This document shows positions 51,881-61,084 of a stretch of DNA of 64,000 nt, piece by piece. The stretch's first letter is position 1; the number at the start of each line of letters is the position of its first letter. A program made the translations under genes and the position numbers. This stretch comes from Ardenticatenaceae bacterium (lineage in GTDB: Bacteria; Chloroflexota; Anaerolineae; Promineifilales; Promineifilaceae). The stretch is from positions 558,001 through 622,000 of the forward strand of contig JACKBX010000002.1 of the NCBI GenBank assembly GCA_020634375.1. Direction: 5' to 3'. The notes beneath the pieces are model-generated. The model was not told where the DNA came from and made no database searches. It saw only the letters and a list, made by a program, of their open reading frames with translations.

Positions 51881-51959
51881 GTTATTGGCCCAGCCCCAGC
51901 AAAAACAGTACACTCTGTTCACCTGATTTGTCGCCGCACAAAAGTAAGGAAAACATCTC

Positions 51960-52517
51960 ATGAGTAAGCCAATTAAATTGGGTAAATTTGCGGGGCTGAA
52001 TGTGCGTGCCCGCCCTTCAACATTTGGGGCCGCACTGGCTTTGTGGGGGCTGTTGAGTCTGTTGGGTGTCAAGCTGTTCAAGTTCTCGCTGCGAAAGGCA
52101 GTTTGGGGTGGAGCAACGGCCGTTCTCCTACATTTCCTTTCCGAGTTGTGGCATCAACTAGGCCATGCCCGCGCCGCAAACGTGACCGGTTTTCCCATGG
52201 AAGGGATTGAATTATGGGGGCCGCTGGCTGCTTCCGTTTATCCCGATAATGAACCACCCCTCCCCGCCGACATTCACATTCAGCGTGCGCTTGGTGGCCC
52301 CATTGCCAGCGTCATGCTGACGGCTGTTTCCGGCATCATCTGGCTGCTGCTGCGTCCTTTCGGTGATGTGGCTGCGGCCGTTGCCGCCTTCTGTTTTCTG
52401 GACAATGCCCTTGTTTTTACGCTGGGCGCATTCCTTCCCCTTGGTTTCACTGATGGCAGCACCATCCTACACTGGTGGCCGCAGCGAAATCGGAAGCAAT
52501 TGTCAATTAGCAGTTAG
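51960..52517 (+). CDS. Site-2-protease (M50)-like membrane protein, HQLGH variant
   Basis: A 185-residue protein with about four membrane helices. The zinc motif expected as HExxH reads HQLGH (residues 64-68, in FLSELWHQLGHARAA), so the catalytic Glu is Gln. The later family segments are kept: RALGGPIASVMLTAVSG and FLPLGFTDGSTIL, where the third ligand Asp normally lies. It may bind zinc but should be weak or inactive as a protease. The last residues (KQLSISS) come from a heptamer repeat. It follows the ATPase-regulator gene by 79 bases and precedes a phosphatase gene by 15. Confidence 0.7.
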   Translation: MSKPIKLGKFAGLNVRARPSTFGAALALWGLLSLLGVKLFKFSLRKAVWGGATAVLLHFLSELWHQLGHARAANVTGFPMEGIELWGPLAASVYPDNEPPLPADIHIQRALGGPIASVMLTAVSGIIWLLLRPFGDVAAAVAAFCFLDNALVFTLGAFLPLGFTDGSTILHWWPQRNRKQLSISS

Positions 52518-52531
52518 CCAATCAACATTCC
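52498..52531. repeat. Heptamer repeat at the end of the M50-like gene
   Basis: CAATTGT, CAATTAG, CAGTTAG, CCAATCA units with a 7-base period cover the last codons, the stop and the short gap. Confidence 0.6.
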
Positions 52532-52532
52532 T

Positions 52533-53309
52533 ATGACTATTCCACAAACCTTTCTCGAATTTGCACTGGATGCGGCCTGGCAAGCGGGGCGCATCACGTT
52601 GGGACATTTCCAAACTGGGGTGCAGGCAGAACGCAAAGCAGACAACTCCCCCGTCACCATTGCCGATAAGCAGGCGGAGCAAAAGCTGCGCGAACTGATC
52701 GGCCGTTACTGGCCAACGCATGGCATTGTGGGGGAGGAATACGGCCGTTCCTCGGCCCAAGACTCCCCTTACACCTGGATACTCGATCCCATTGACGGCA
52801 CAAAATCGTTTGTCAGCGGCGTGCCATTGTACGCCACCCTGCTGGCCCTCACCGATGGCGACGAAGCGCTGCTGGGCATCGCCCATTTCCCGGCGCTGAA
52901 TGAGACGGTGTATGCCGTGCGCGGGGGAGGCTGCTTTTGGAACGGCCGTCGCGCCCACGTCTCATCAGTCAACAAACTGGAAGACGCCGTGCTGCTGTCC
53001 AGCGGAACCAGCTTTGGCAACTGGACAGAGAAGGAAACGGCATGGAACCGGCTCGTGGACGCCACCTACATCCAGCGCACCTGGGGCGACGCCTACGGTT
53101 ACGCCCTCGTCGCCACCGGACGCGCCGAAATTATGGTAGACCCGGCGATGGCCCTGTGGGACTGCGGGCCGCTGCAAGTGATTATGGAAGAAGCGGGGGG
53201 CACATTCACGGATTGGCAAGGCAATGCTACCATTCACGCCGGAGAAAGCATCGCCAGCAACGGAGCGCTGTTTGAACAAGTGATGGCAATCGTGAAACGT
53301 GATGCGTGA
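52533..53309 (+). CDS. Inositol-monophosphatase-family phosphatase, HisN-like
   Basis: A 258-residue lithium-sensitive-type phosphatase. Metal ligands are visible: GEEYGRS (Glu near 70), WILDPIDGTKSFVSG (near 83-97) and WDCGPLQVIMEEAGG (near 208). The WDCGPLQ form is common in histidinol-phosphate phosphatases of the HisN type, so that role is possible; fructose-1,6-bisphosphate or inositol phosphates are alternatives. The last residues (VKRDA) are encoded by the adjoining heptamer element. No his genes lie nearby. Confidence 0.85.
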   Translation: MTIPQTFLEFALDAAWQAGRITLGHFQTGVQAERKADNSPVTIADKQAEQKLRELIGRYWPTHGIVGEEYGRSSAQDSPYTWILDPIDGTKSFVSGVPLYATLLALTDGDEALLGIAHFPALNETVYAVRGGGCFWNGRRAHVSSVNKLEDAVLLSSGTSFGNWTEKETAWNRLVDATYIQRTWGDAYGYALVATGRAEIMVDPAMALWDCGPLQVIMEEAGGTFTDWQGNATIHAGESIASNGALFEQVMAIVKRDA

Positions 53310-53345
53310 AACATGAAAAAATTCATCACGTTTCACGTATCACAT
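53291..53345. repeat. Inverted heptamer repeat (GTGAAAC family)
   Basis: GTGAAAC, GTGATGC, GTGAAAC, ATGAAAA face TCACGTTTCACGTATCAC. It encodes the end of the phosphatase and touches the end of the convergent Nudix gene. Nearly identical to the element at 53900. Confidence 0.85.
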
Positions 53346-53888
53346 CCCCGGCAAATGCGCCTCACAGAGCAATAAGGCCAATGCCGATGGGCCATCTGTA
53401 ATTTCTCCAGCGCGAGCCATGCGTAGAACTTCGGCAGCAGGCAAGGGATGCAGGGTCATCACTTCTGTACTTTCGTACTGTGGGGAATGCGTCAGTGTGA
53501 CACCGGTTGCCAAAAAGACGTTCCCCACTTCGTCACAAAAGCCATTGGAAACGTAAAATTGGGTGATGAGGCGTATCTCTTCAGCCATGCCGTCGGTTTC
53601 TTCGCGCAGTTCGGCAACGGCCGTTTCCAATGCAGTACGGCCGTTCTCCATACCCCCCGCCGGAACCTCCCAGCACCAATCGTCAACCGTGTAGCGATAA
53701 TTACGAATCAGAAGAATACGGCCGTCCGCCAGCACCGGCACAATCCACACCGCATTCTCTTTTGTCACTGTGTTATACACGCCCGGTTTGCCATCCGGGG
53801 TGATGATGTCATCCCGGCGCACGCTGTACCAGGGGCACGACCAAACTATTTGACTGTTTACTGTGGTATAAGGGTTTGAATCAGACAA
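53340..53888 (-). CDS. Nudix hydrolase, ADP-ribose-pyrophosphatase-like
   Basis: A 182-residue Nudix enzyme. It has a typical N-terminal strand pair (SCPWYSVRRDDIITPDGKPG), the aromatic EVPAGGMENGRTALETAVAE and the Nudix box region ETAVAELREETDGMAEEI. The box deviates from the consensus REUxEExGU: the Arg position is Ala (AELREETDG) and one residue is inserted before Gly, so activity is uncertain. The first codon is TTG at 53888 with GGAG 6 bases upstream. A palindrome copy provides the Thr-Ala-Val within the box helix. Convergent with the phosphatase gene. Confidence 0.78.
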   Translation of the reverse strand: MSDSNPYTTVNSQIVWSCPWYSVRRDDIITPDGKPGVYNTVTKENAVWIVPVLADGRILLIRNYRYTVDDWCWEVPAGGMENGRTALETAVAELREETDGMAEEIRLITQFYVSNGFCDEVGNVFLATGVTLTHSPQYESTEVMTLHPLPAAEVLRMARAGEITDGPSALALLLCEAHLPGM

Positions 53889-53899
53889 GGGTCACTCCA

Positions 53900-53952
53900 A
53901 TGAAACGTGATGCGTGAAACGTGAAAAAACATCACGTTTCACGTTTTACGCC
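53900..53952. repeat. Inverted heptamer repeat (GTGAAAC family)
   Basis: TGAAACG, TGATGCG, TGAAACG, TGAAAAA face ATCACGTTTCACGTTTTACG, forming a 15-bp or longer hairpin in the 93-base gap between two minus-strand genes. Confidence 0.85.
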
Positions 53953-53981
53953 ACAATTTCCCAAACAATCTCAACAACATG

Positions 53982-55400
53982 CTACAACGCTTGCAGTAGT
54001 TGACTGGCCTGCTCCACCGTAATGGCTCCTTTCTCCAGCAAATCGAGAATGCGCAACTGCGCGGGGGTTTGTTGTGTCGGATTGGCTGGGGGTGTGGGAA
54101 CGGCCGTTTCCACATCCCCAGCTTCTTCTTCCGCCGCCGTTCCCGCTGCCCGCGCCCGCGTCACCTCCATGCTTTCCTCTGCTTGCTGCAACGATTTTTG
54201 CACCGCCTGCTCTGCCTGACGAAAAGCGGCAATGCCCGCAGTTGGCGCAGGTGGTGCGGCAACAGGTGCGGCCGCAGGTGTGGTCGCAAGTGCGGCAGTC
54301 AAGTCAGACTGTAACTCCGCCGCAATCGCTTCGGTCAAGCGTTTCTCCAGTTCCAGAGCCGCAAAACGATGTTTCCACTCTGGCCCAAGTTCTAATTCAA
54401 TGCTGGTCAAAACTTCGGCAACGGCACGGGAAACGGCCGTACCCATTCCCACATCCACTGCTTGCACAGGGACAGCGGCTGGCTCCGCTGCCGGTTCTGG
54501 CGGTGGAGCAAACAAGACGTCGCCGTCAGCATAATCCGGCTCACCGCTGCCATCCCAGGGCAGCAAGCCGATACGCGCCGGGGTGTGCAGGCGCAGTGCC
54601 GTTTTGAAATCCTTCAAGTAACCGGTTAACGTAGTCAACCCCTCTGAAGTTGTTTCCGTCACGCTGCGCAGCTTCAAGCCATTGCGGATTTGGGCGGCTT
54701 CAGCAGTCAGGCTGAGTGCGGCCCCTGTCGGCCAATAAACAAACAGGTCGGCGCTGCCGGTGATGGTATGTTCGCCTTGCATCAGCCCGCCCACCAGATG
54801 CACAACGCTGCGCACATCAGACAGCATGACCTGCCCGCCCAAATTACCAAAGTATACTGTGCCATCCACCCATTTCACGGTCAAACTGCCGCTGATGGTG
54901 CGCAAATCCAGCCTGCCGCCAATACGCCCCAATGCCACGTCCCCGTTGGCGTAGCGGATGGATACGTCACCGCCGGCCTGCTCAATGGCAACGTCGCGGG
55001 TGTTGCGCAGCAAGATAGTTTGGGTAACGGCCGTCACCGTCAGCGGCCCATCAATCCCTTCTCCATGCAGCTTTGCCGCAGACTTGGCCTGTACGTTGCC
55101 CACCGTTGCCAGACGCAAGTCACCCGTCACCTGCCCGATGCTTACTAGCCCGGCCACGTGCTTGATGGTGAGATTGCCGGATACATCACCAATGGTCAGG
55201 CGGCTGTGCGGCGGAATGCGCAGGGAGACGGCCGTATCCGCCCCCACTTGCACCACATCCACCTCTGGCGTTTCTACGTCGCAGCCTTCGCCGCTCACGG
55301 CAACGGCCTTGCGCTGCCAGGTGGCAATGGTCACGTCGCCACCGCAGCGTGTGAGCATGACGTGTGGCGTTTCGCTGGTGTCAATCAGTTGTTCGTGCAT
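53982..55400 (-). CDS. DUF4097-like beta-repeat protein with C-terminal SHOCT-like helix
   Basis: A 472-residue protein. From about residue 60 to 215 it consists of short beta-strand repeats such as SGNLTIKHVAGLVSIGQVTG and GRLDLRTISGSLTVKWVDGT, as in DUF4097/adhesin-like right-handed beta solenoids. Residues 285-430 are Ala/Glu-rich and probably disordered or coiled. The end ILDLLEKGAITVEQASQLLQ resembles the SHOCT-type helix pair that ends many such proteins. There is no signal peptide, so it is probably cytoplasmic. GAGGAG stands 7 bases before the ATG at 55400. Function unknown. Confidence 0.68.
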   Translation of the reverse strand: MHEQLIDTSETPHVMLTRCGGDVTIATWQRKAVAVSGEGCDVETPEVDVVQVGADTAVSLRIPPHSRLTIGDVSGNLTIKHVAGLVSIGQVTGDLRLATVGNVQAKSAAKLHGEGIDGPLTVTAVTQTILLRNTRDVAIEQAGGDVSIRYANGDVALGRIGGRLDLRTISGSLTVKWVDGTVYFGNLGGQVMLSDVRSVVHLVGGLMQGEHTITGSADLFVYWPTGAALSLTAEAAQIRNGLKLRSVTETTSEGLTTLTGYLKDFKTALRLHTPARIGLLPWDGSGEPDYADGDVLFAPPPEPAAEPAAVPVQAVDVGMGTAVSRAVAEVLTSIELELGPEWKHRFAALELEKRLTEAIAAELQSDLTAALATTPAAAPVAAPPAPTAGIAAFRQAEQAVQKSLQQAEESMEVTRARAAGTAAEEEAGDVETAVPTPPANPTQQTPAQLRILDLLEKGAITVEQASQLLQAL

Positions 55401-55440
55401 TCGCAGACTCCTCAATCAGAGATTGGAGAATCTCCAATTT

Positions 55441-57429
55441 CTAATTTTCAATGGTGAGGCGTGGGTCGGCCCAGTAGCCGATGCCATCGCCCTGTATTTC
55501 TAAACGAAATGTAGCTGGCTGTGCATACGCCGCCAGTTGGATTTGTACCTCGTGCCACGTTTCATCCCCGGCGGTGATGGTGGTGTCAAATAGGGTTTCA
55601 GCACTGTTCTCAGTCATCAGGCGCAAGCGGAAATGGATGTTTGTGTGATCGGTCGCCCGCACGGCCGTTGCTAACACAGCCCCATCTGGCACAGACAGCG
55701 TGTACGCTTGCGACAGCCACAGCCCAGACTGAGGCGGCTCCATTTTCACGGCCAGACGGCGGTCATCGTCCGGCCCGGCCACGCTCAGATGTTGGGTTTG
55801 CTCAACGGCCGTCTCCCCACCTGATTCATCTACCCAGGCTACAGATTGCGGATGGCTCCACACAAACAGTGTGCGCGGCGCGGCCTGCCATTCCGGGGCC
55901 AAATTGATAATCTGGCTCCCATCCCAATCTAGCAGGTAAAAATCCGACGTGGCCTCGCCATATGCCTGCAACCGATCCAATGGGCCGTAGGGCTGCGGCA
56001 GCGGCTCGTCGCGGTCATACCACACCTGCATCACGGAGCGCAAAAAGTGCGGCGTAATGGGGAAGCGATAGGCAAACAGGTGCAGTCCAGTCGCATCGGG
56101 GAGGAAGGCTTGCATTTGTGTACGAACGGCCGTTTCTTCATCGGTATCGGCCATCCACTGCGCCTGCTCATCATGCACAGTGGGCACGGTGAGGAGGCAG
56201 TAAACGGCGACCAGTAACCAGTAACCAGTGGCCAGTGACCGGCGACCAGTGACCCGTGACCCGTAACCCGTAACCCGCGACCAGCTACCAGCAACTGCCA
56301 ACAGCAGCCCCATCCATGCCTGGTAAATGTGCCGTCCGGCGTAAAGTTCCGGTTTTTGCGACCAAAGGGCAGCATAAATAAAGGCCAGATGCAGTGCGGC
56401 CCAGGCCAATCCAAACCGTGTCAATTTATTGCCGCGCCAGAACCAGTAACCCAACAACATCAACGTGAGAAAGGTGACGACGTAGCTATAACGGGTAAAG
56501 ATGGCTTCGGCGGCGGTGATGGGCAAGAATTTAGTGACGGTAACGGCCGTAAACTGCGTCATCTGCTGCAACGAGAACAACCCCGTCCAACGGCTGCTGC
56601 CCGTGCCCCGCAACGAAATCGTCAGATTGGGGCGCGTAAATTGGATGATGAGATAGGCCACAACTAACACTCCCATCAGCACAAACATCATTATTTCTGC
56701 CGGAGGCATCCGCAAATCACGTTGGTTTTTCTTTTTGGCTCTCTTGCTTTTTCTCTGTGAATCTTTGTATCTTCCCTTCGTGTGACGCTGTGTCTCTTTT
56801 CCATTCAACCAGCGCCAGTACAGCAGCAGCGGCGGCAGCAAAATCGCCTCTTCGTGGCTGAGCAAGGCCAGCACAAAAAACAGGAACGGGAGGGAATAAT
56901 GAATAATGAATAATGAATTGTTAATTGTTAATTGTTCATTATTCATTGTTAATTGTTTCTGATACGTGTAGAGGGCGGCGAGGGAGAAGAAGGCGCACAA
57001 GGGAATGGCAATGGCGCTAATCCAGGTAACGACATCCACGTAATTTTTTTGGATGGCGAAGAAGATGGTGAGGACAACGGCCGTTCCCCAGCCCACACCC
57101 AGCTTCCGCGCCACGCGCAAAAACAGGGCTATCACCAGCGCATGAACCAGCAGCCCCAGCCAGTAATAGCCAAAGGGCGTGTAGTGAAACAGGGCGCGGT
57201 TCAGCAAAAACCACAGGTTTTGCAGCGGGCGGTAATACCAGCCCAGCCAGTAGGGATTGAAGACAGTAAGGAGGGTGAACGGCCGTTTCACAAACTCTAA
57301 AATATAATCTAGCTGCACATAATCATCCCCCACAAATGCATTGGCATAGGGTGGGAAATAAATGAGCATCATCGCCAGGATAATCCCCACTGTGCTAAAC
57401 TGAACCCAACGTAACTTCCGCTGTGACAT
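55441..57429 (-). CDS. Polytopic membrane protein, GT39/O-antigen-like, repeat-invaded
   Basis: A 662-residue protein with about ten membrane helices in residues 1-410. A loop near the N-terminus (FPPYANAFVGDDYVQLDYIL) resembles GT-C-fold glycosyltransferases. The C-terminal 230 residues form an extracytoplasmic beta-rich domain. Two stretches are encoded by heptamer repeats: KQLTMNNEQLTINNSLFIIH near residue 170 and SRVTGYGSRVTGRRSLATGY near 390. Both join or extend membrane helices. I infer a surface-glycan role only weakly. The start at 57429 (MSQRKLRW) is chosen over one 36 bases upstream. Confidence 0.65.
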   Translation of the reverse strand: MSQRKLRWVQFSTVGIILAMMLIYFPPYANAFVGDDYVQLDYILEFVKRPFTLLTVFNPYWLGWYYRPLQNLWFLLNRALFHYTPFGYYWLGLLVHALVIALFLRVARKLGVGWGTAVVLTIFFAIQKNYVDVVTWISAIAIPLCAFFSLAALYTYQKQLTMNNEQLTINNSLFIIHYSLPFLFFVLALLSHEEAILLPPLLLYWRWLNGKETQRHTKGRYKDSQRKSKRAKKKNQRDLRMPPAEIMMFVLMGVLVVAYLIIQFTRPNLTISLRGTGSSRWTGLFSLQQMTQFTAVTVTKFLPITAAEAIFTRYSYVVTFLTLMLLGYWFWRGNKLTRFGLAWAALHLAFIYAALWSQKPELYAGRHIYQAWMGLLLAVAGSWSRVTGYGSRVTGRRSLATGYWLLVAVYCLLTVPTVHDEQAQWMADTDEETAVRTQMQAFLPDATGLHLFAYRFPITPHFLRSVMQVWYDRDEPLPQPYGPLDRLQAYGEATSDFYLLDWDGSQIINLAPEWQAAPRTLFVWSHPQSVAWVDESGGETAVEQTQHLSVAGPDDDRRLAVKMEPPQSGLWLSQAYTLSVPDGAVLATAVRATDHTNIHFRLRLMTENSAETLFDTTITAGDETWHEVQIQLAAYAQPATFRLEIQGDGIGYWADPRLTIEN
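56198..56298. repeat. Heptamer repeat inside a gene, 14 units
   Basis: CCAGTAA, CCAGTAA, CCAGTGG, CCAGTGA, CCGGCGA, CCAGTGA, CCCGTGA, CCCGTAA, CCCGTAA, CCCGCGA, CCAGCTA, CCAGCAA run in register within the coding sequence of the polytopic membrane protein. Confidence 0.9.
56894..56958. repeat. Heptamer repeat inside a gene, 9 units
   Basis: AATAATG three times, AATTGTT three times, CATTATT, CATTGTT, AATTGTT in register within the same gene. Its base composition is far more AT-rich than its surroundings. Confidence 0.9.
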
Positions 57430-57465
57430 ACAGCCTAACTTTAACGAGATTTGATAAAAATTCAA

Positions 57466-57509
57466 TGTGAAACGTGAAGCGTGACGTCATCCTTCACCCT
57501 TCATCCTTT
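57466..57509. repeat. Heptamer repeats in the divergent gap before yyaL
   Basis: GTGAAAC, GTGAAGC, GTGACGT units are followed by CATCCTT, CACCCTT, CATCCTT units. They fill the gap between two divergent genes, where a promoter must also lie. Confidence 0.7.
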
Positions 57510-57520
57510 CAGAGGTTCCC

Positions 57521-59563
57521 ATGCCCAACCAACTCATCCACGAAACCAGCCCCTATCTTCTTCAGCACGCTCACAACCCCGTCAATTGGTACCCCTGGGG
57601 CAAAGAAGCCCTGCAACTTGCCCGCGAGCAAGACAAACCCATCCTGCTCAGTATTGGCTACGCCGCCTGCCATTGGTGTCATGTCATGGCTCATGAATCG
57701 TTTGAGGATGAGGCAACGGCCGTCTTCATGAACAACCACTTCATCAACATCAAAGTAGACCGCGAAGAACGCCCCGACCTCGACGCCATCTACATGAACG
57801 CCGTCGTCGCCATGACCGGGCAGGGCGGCTGGCCCATGACGGTAGCCCTCACGCCACAAGGCCAACCATTCTTTGGCGGAACCTACTTCCCACCCACGCC
57901 ACGCTATCAGATGCCCAGTTTCATGCAAGTGCTGCAAGCCGTCACCAACATCTGGCAGAGCAAACGCGACGAAATCAATAACAGCGCCGCCGACCTCACC
58001 GCCCACTTACAGCGCAACCTCCCCCTCTCAAATGGCGATAATGCCCTTACCCCAGGCCTGTTTCGGCGAACGCTGGCAACCATCCACAACAACTTCGACG
58101 CTATAGAAGGAGGCTTTGGCAAAGCGCCCAAATTCCCGCCATCCATGACGCTAGAATTTTTATTATGGATGCACTATGCAAATGAGGACAAAATCGCGCT
58201 GCATATGGCTGAAGTCACCTTGCAAAAAATGGCCTACAGCGGCATGTACGATCAACTTGGCGGCGGTTTTGCGCGATATGCCACCGACGACGAATGGCTC
58301 GTACCCCATTTTGAGAAAATGCTGTACGACAATGCATTGCTGGCCCGCGCTTATCTGCACGCCTGGCAGGTCACAGGCAAGCCCCTTTACCAGCGCATCG
58401 CCGAAGAAACGTTGGACTTCGTGGCCCGCGATATGCGCCACGAGTCGGGCGGCTTTTACAGCAGCTACGATGCCGACAGCGAAGGGAAAGAGGGCAAGTT
58501 TTACGTCTGGTCGGCAGCCAAAGTACAAACGCTGTTGGGCGATGAGGCTGCCTTATTCATGCGCTTTTATGATGTGAGCGCAGGCGGTAATTGGGAAGGA
58601 CACAACATTTTACGTGTCAAAGAAACGCCGGAAGCGGTAGCGCAATCGCTCAATTTGGAGGTGGGCGAGATGGCAGCGCGGCTGGAAACGGCACGGCAAA
58701 CATTGTTGGCAGTACGGGTGCAGCGGGTCTGGCCCGGATTGGATGACAAGGTGCTGACAGCCTGGAATGGGTTGATGCTGGCCGCGTTTGCAGAGGCAGG
58801 TCGGGCATTGAATCGCCCCGATTATACGCAGATTGCGGTGCAAAATGCGGTATTTTTGTATGAGACCATGCGAGATGAGAACGGCCGTCTCCACCGCACC
58901 TGGAAAGCTGGACACGCCGCCAAATACAACGGCTACCTGGAAGATTATGCCTACCTGGCCGATGGGCTGTTGGCACTCTACCAGACCACGTTTGACGGCC
59001 GTTGGTTCACCTGGGTACGCGAACTGACCGACCTCATGCTGACCCATTTCCATGACGAGGCCAACGGCGGCTTTTTCGATACCTCGGATGATCACGAAAA
59101 TTTACTGCACCGCCCCAAGGATGTACAAGACAACGCCACGCCCAGCGCTAACGCGATGGCAGCGCGGGTGCTGCTGCACATGAGTTTGTACACGGGAGAC
59201 GGCCGTTACTGGGACGTTGCCGCGCAAGCCACCGCCAGTTTGCATGAAGCAATGGCGCAGTACCCCACGAGCTTTGCCCATTGGCTGGGCAATGCGGCTT
59301 TTATCCTCAGCCAGCCCCGCGAAGTGGCGATTGTGGGAAAACGAGATGCAGCAGATACGGCCGTGCTGCGCGACGCCGTTTTTGCCCGCTACCGTCCCGA
59401 TGTGGTAGTGGCATTGGGTAATGAAGGGGATGGGGAGATTGTGCCGTTGTTGATGGGACGGCCGTTGCACAATGGCAAAGCCACAGCCTATGTCTGCCGT
59501 CGCTTTGTTTGCCAACAACCCGTCACCGACCCAGAAACGCTGTTACAACAATTAGACCAGTAG
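57521..59563 (+). CDS. yyaL: YyaL/SSP411-family thioredoxin-domain protein
   Basis: A 680-residue protein of the DUF255 family (bacterial YyaL, animal SPATA20). The N-terminal thioredoxin-like domain includes SPYLLQHAHNPVNWYPWGKE and a CxxC in IGYAACHWCHVMAHESFED near residue 49. The remainder is an (alpha/alpha) barrel like N-acylglucosamine 2-epimerases, with PHFEKMLYDNALLARAYLHA and ADSEGKEGKFYVW. Its biochemical function is not established. Length is normal for the family. CAGAGG lies just before the ATG. Confidence 0.92.
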   Translation: MPNQLIHETSPYLLQHAHNPVNWYPWGKEALQLAREQDKPILLSIGYAACHWCHVMAHESFEDEATAVFMNNHFINIKVDREERPDLDAIYMNAVVAMTGQGGWPMTVALTPQGQPFFGGTYFPPTPRYQMPSFMQVLQAVTNIWQSKRDEINNSAADLTAHLQRNLPLSNGDNALTPGLFRRTLATIHNNFDAIEGGFGKAPKFPPSMTLEFLLWMHYANEDKIALHMAEVTLQKMAYSGMYDQLGGGFARYATDDEWLVPHFEKMLYDNALLARAYLHAWQVTGKPLYQRIAEETLDFVARDMRHESGGFYSSYDADSEGKEGKFYVWSAAKVQTLLGDEAALFMRFYDVSAGGNWEGHNILRVKETPEAVAQSLNLEVGEMAARLETARQTLLAVRVQRVWPGLDDKVLTAWNGLMLAAFAEAGRALNRPDYTQIAVQNAVFLYETMRDENGRLHRTWKAGHAAKYNGYLEDYAYLADGLLALYQTTFDGRWFTWVRELTDLMLTHFHDEANGGFFDTSDDHENLLHRPKDVQDNATPSANAMAARVLLHMSLYTGDGRYWDVAAQATASLHEAMAQYPTSFAHWLGNAAFILSQPREVAIVGKRDAADTAVLRDAVFARYRPDVVVALGNEGDGEIVPLLMGRPLHNGKATAYVCRRFVCQQPVTDPETLLQQLDQ

Positions 59564-59621
59564 CCGCGATTTCTTATCGCGCATGGTAGAACGGGGTAGG
59601 GATACCCCGGCTACTAGCAAC

Positions 59622-59652
59622 AAAAAATCCGAGCATAAGGCCCGGATTTTTT
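59622..59652. terminator. Terminator between convergent yyaL and dnaA
   Basis: A 10-bp stem AAAAAATCCG/CGGATTTTTT with an 11-base loop lies between the two stop codons and should work in both directions. Confidence 0.88.
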
Positions 59653-59683
59653 GCTTTGTAACGCAGGCAAGGCAGGTAATTCG

Positions 59684-61066
59684 TTACACCGCTACTTGCG
59701 CACTTTCATACAAAGATGCTTTAATTTCGAGAATATTCCGCCGGATACTCGCGTCCGTCTCTAGCAAAGAAGCGACCTTCTCGTATCCATACAACACCGT
59801 CGAATGATCCCGATTGCCTAAATACGTGCCAATCAGCGGCAGCGAAGCATCCGTTTCCGAGCGGGCCAGGTACATTGCCATTTGTCGCGGGAAAGCAATG
59901 GCACGCTTACGGCTCAGCCCTGCTAATTCCTCCATCGTTACCTTATAATGATCGCACACAGCCTGGACAACCTGCTCCAAAGTTAATTTTTCCGGTTGGC
60001 GAATCAGGTCTGCCAAAGCCATGTTGACCAAATCCTCGTCAATCACTCGCCCAGAAAGGTTTGCATATGCCGTTACTTTATTAAGCGCTCCCTCCAATTC
60101 ACGGATGTTCTTATGAACATGCTGCGCAATGAATTCAAGGATGTGATCGGGGATATAGACATTGTTGTCTTCTGCTTTGGTCTGCAAAATAGCTTTGCGT
60201 GTTTCCAAATCGGGCTGCTGAATATCTGCCATTAGCCCCCACTCAAAACGGGATTGCAACCGCTCTTCCAGTGTCATCATCGCTTTGGGCGGGCGGTCGC
60301 TAGAGATGATAACTTGTTTGCCCTGGCTGTGCAGTTCGTTAAAAGTGTGGAACAGCTCTTCCTGGGTACTCTCTTTTCCAGCAATGAACTGGATGTCGTC
60401 AATCATCAGCACATCTACCGTGCGATACCGTTCACGGAACTGATCCATTTGTTTGTTGCGAATGGATTGTACTAAATCATTGGTAAAGGTTTCGGAAGAG
60501 ATATAACGAACCACACGGCCGTCTTGCAAGCACTTATGCCCAATCGCATGAAGCAAATGAGTCTTTCCCAGCCCCACCCCACCGTAAACAAACAATGGGT
60601 TGTAAGTTTGCCCAGGATTTTCTGCCACAGACAATGCAGCGGCATGGGCCAGGCGATTGCTAGACCCAACCACAAACGTGCTAAAGGTAAAGCGGTTGTT
60701 GAGCGTCATCGAACCATTATCGCCATTGGTATAACCGTTATAGCCATTGGTGTACGGCCGTTCCTTGACCTTCTCTGTCTCCTGATTCAACACAGGTGGA
60801 GCTGGCGTAATAATCTCATCCGACCAGACTACAAAACGCACATGCACCTTTTCCCCGGCAATAGCTGAAAGCGTCCGCAAAATAGTATCCCGCAATCGGT
60901 TCTCCAACCAATCTTTAGCATAATCATTTCGCACGCCAATCACATATTCGTTATCTTCATACGCAATGAGCCGGGCACCTTTCAACCATGTGTTAAAAGT
61001 TGCCTTGGTCATTTGCAGTTCCAATTCTCCAAGAGTGGCTTTCCAGGCCGTTTCTGGCAGCATCAT
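59684..61066 (-). CDS. dnaA: Chromosomal replication initiator DnaA
   Basis: A 460-residue AAA+ initiator. Domain I is seen as WKATLGELELQMTKATFNTW, followed by a short variable linker. Domain III has Walker A LFVYGGVGLGKTHLLHAIGH (about 160-175), Walker B VLMIDDIQFIAGK and the ERLQSRFEWGLMADIQQPD arginine region. Domain IV carries ELAGLSRKRAIAFPRQMAMY and the DNA-binding signature GNRDHSTVLYGYEKV. I set the start at the ATG at 61066 (MMLPETAW) with AGAGG 8 bases upstream; an ATG at 61084 is in frame. No dnaN follows. The upstream 650 bases have origin features. Confidence 0.96.
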   Translation of the reverse strand: MMLPETAWKATLGELELQMTKATFNTWLKGARLIAYEDNEYVIGVRNDYAKDWLENRLRDTILRTLSAIAGEKVHVRFVVWSDEIITPAPPVLNQETEKVKERPYTNGYNGYTNGDNGSMTLNNRFTFSTFVVGSSNRLAHAAALSVAENPGQTYNPLFVYGGVGLGKTHLLHAIGHKCLQDGRVVRYISSETFTNDLVQSIRNKQMDQFRERYRTVDVLMIDDIQFIAGKESTQEELFHTFNELHSQGKQVIISSDRPPKAMMTLEERLQSRFEWGLMADIQQPDLETRKAILQTKAEDNNVYIPDHILEFIAQHVHKNIRELEGALNKVTAYANLSGRVIDEDLVNMALADLIRQPEKLTLEQVVQAVCDHYKVTMEELAGLSRKRAIAFPRQMAMYLARSETDASLPLIGTYLGNRDHSTVLYGYEKVASLLETDASIRRNILEIKASLYESAQVAV

Positions 61067-61084
61067 ACCAATACCTCTTCCCAT

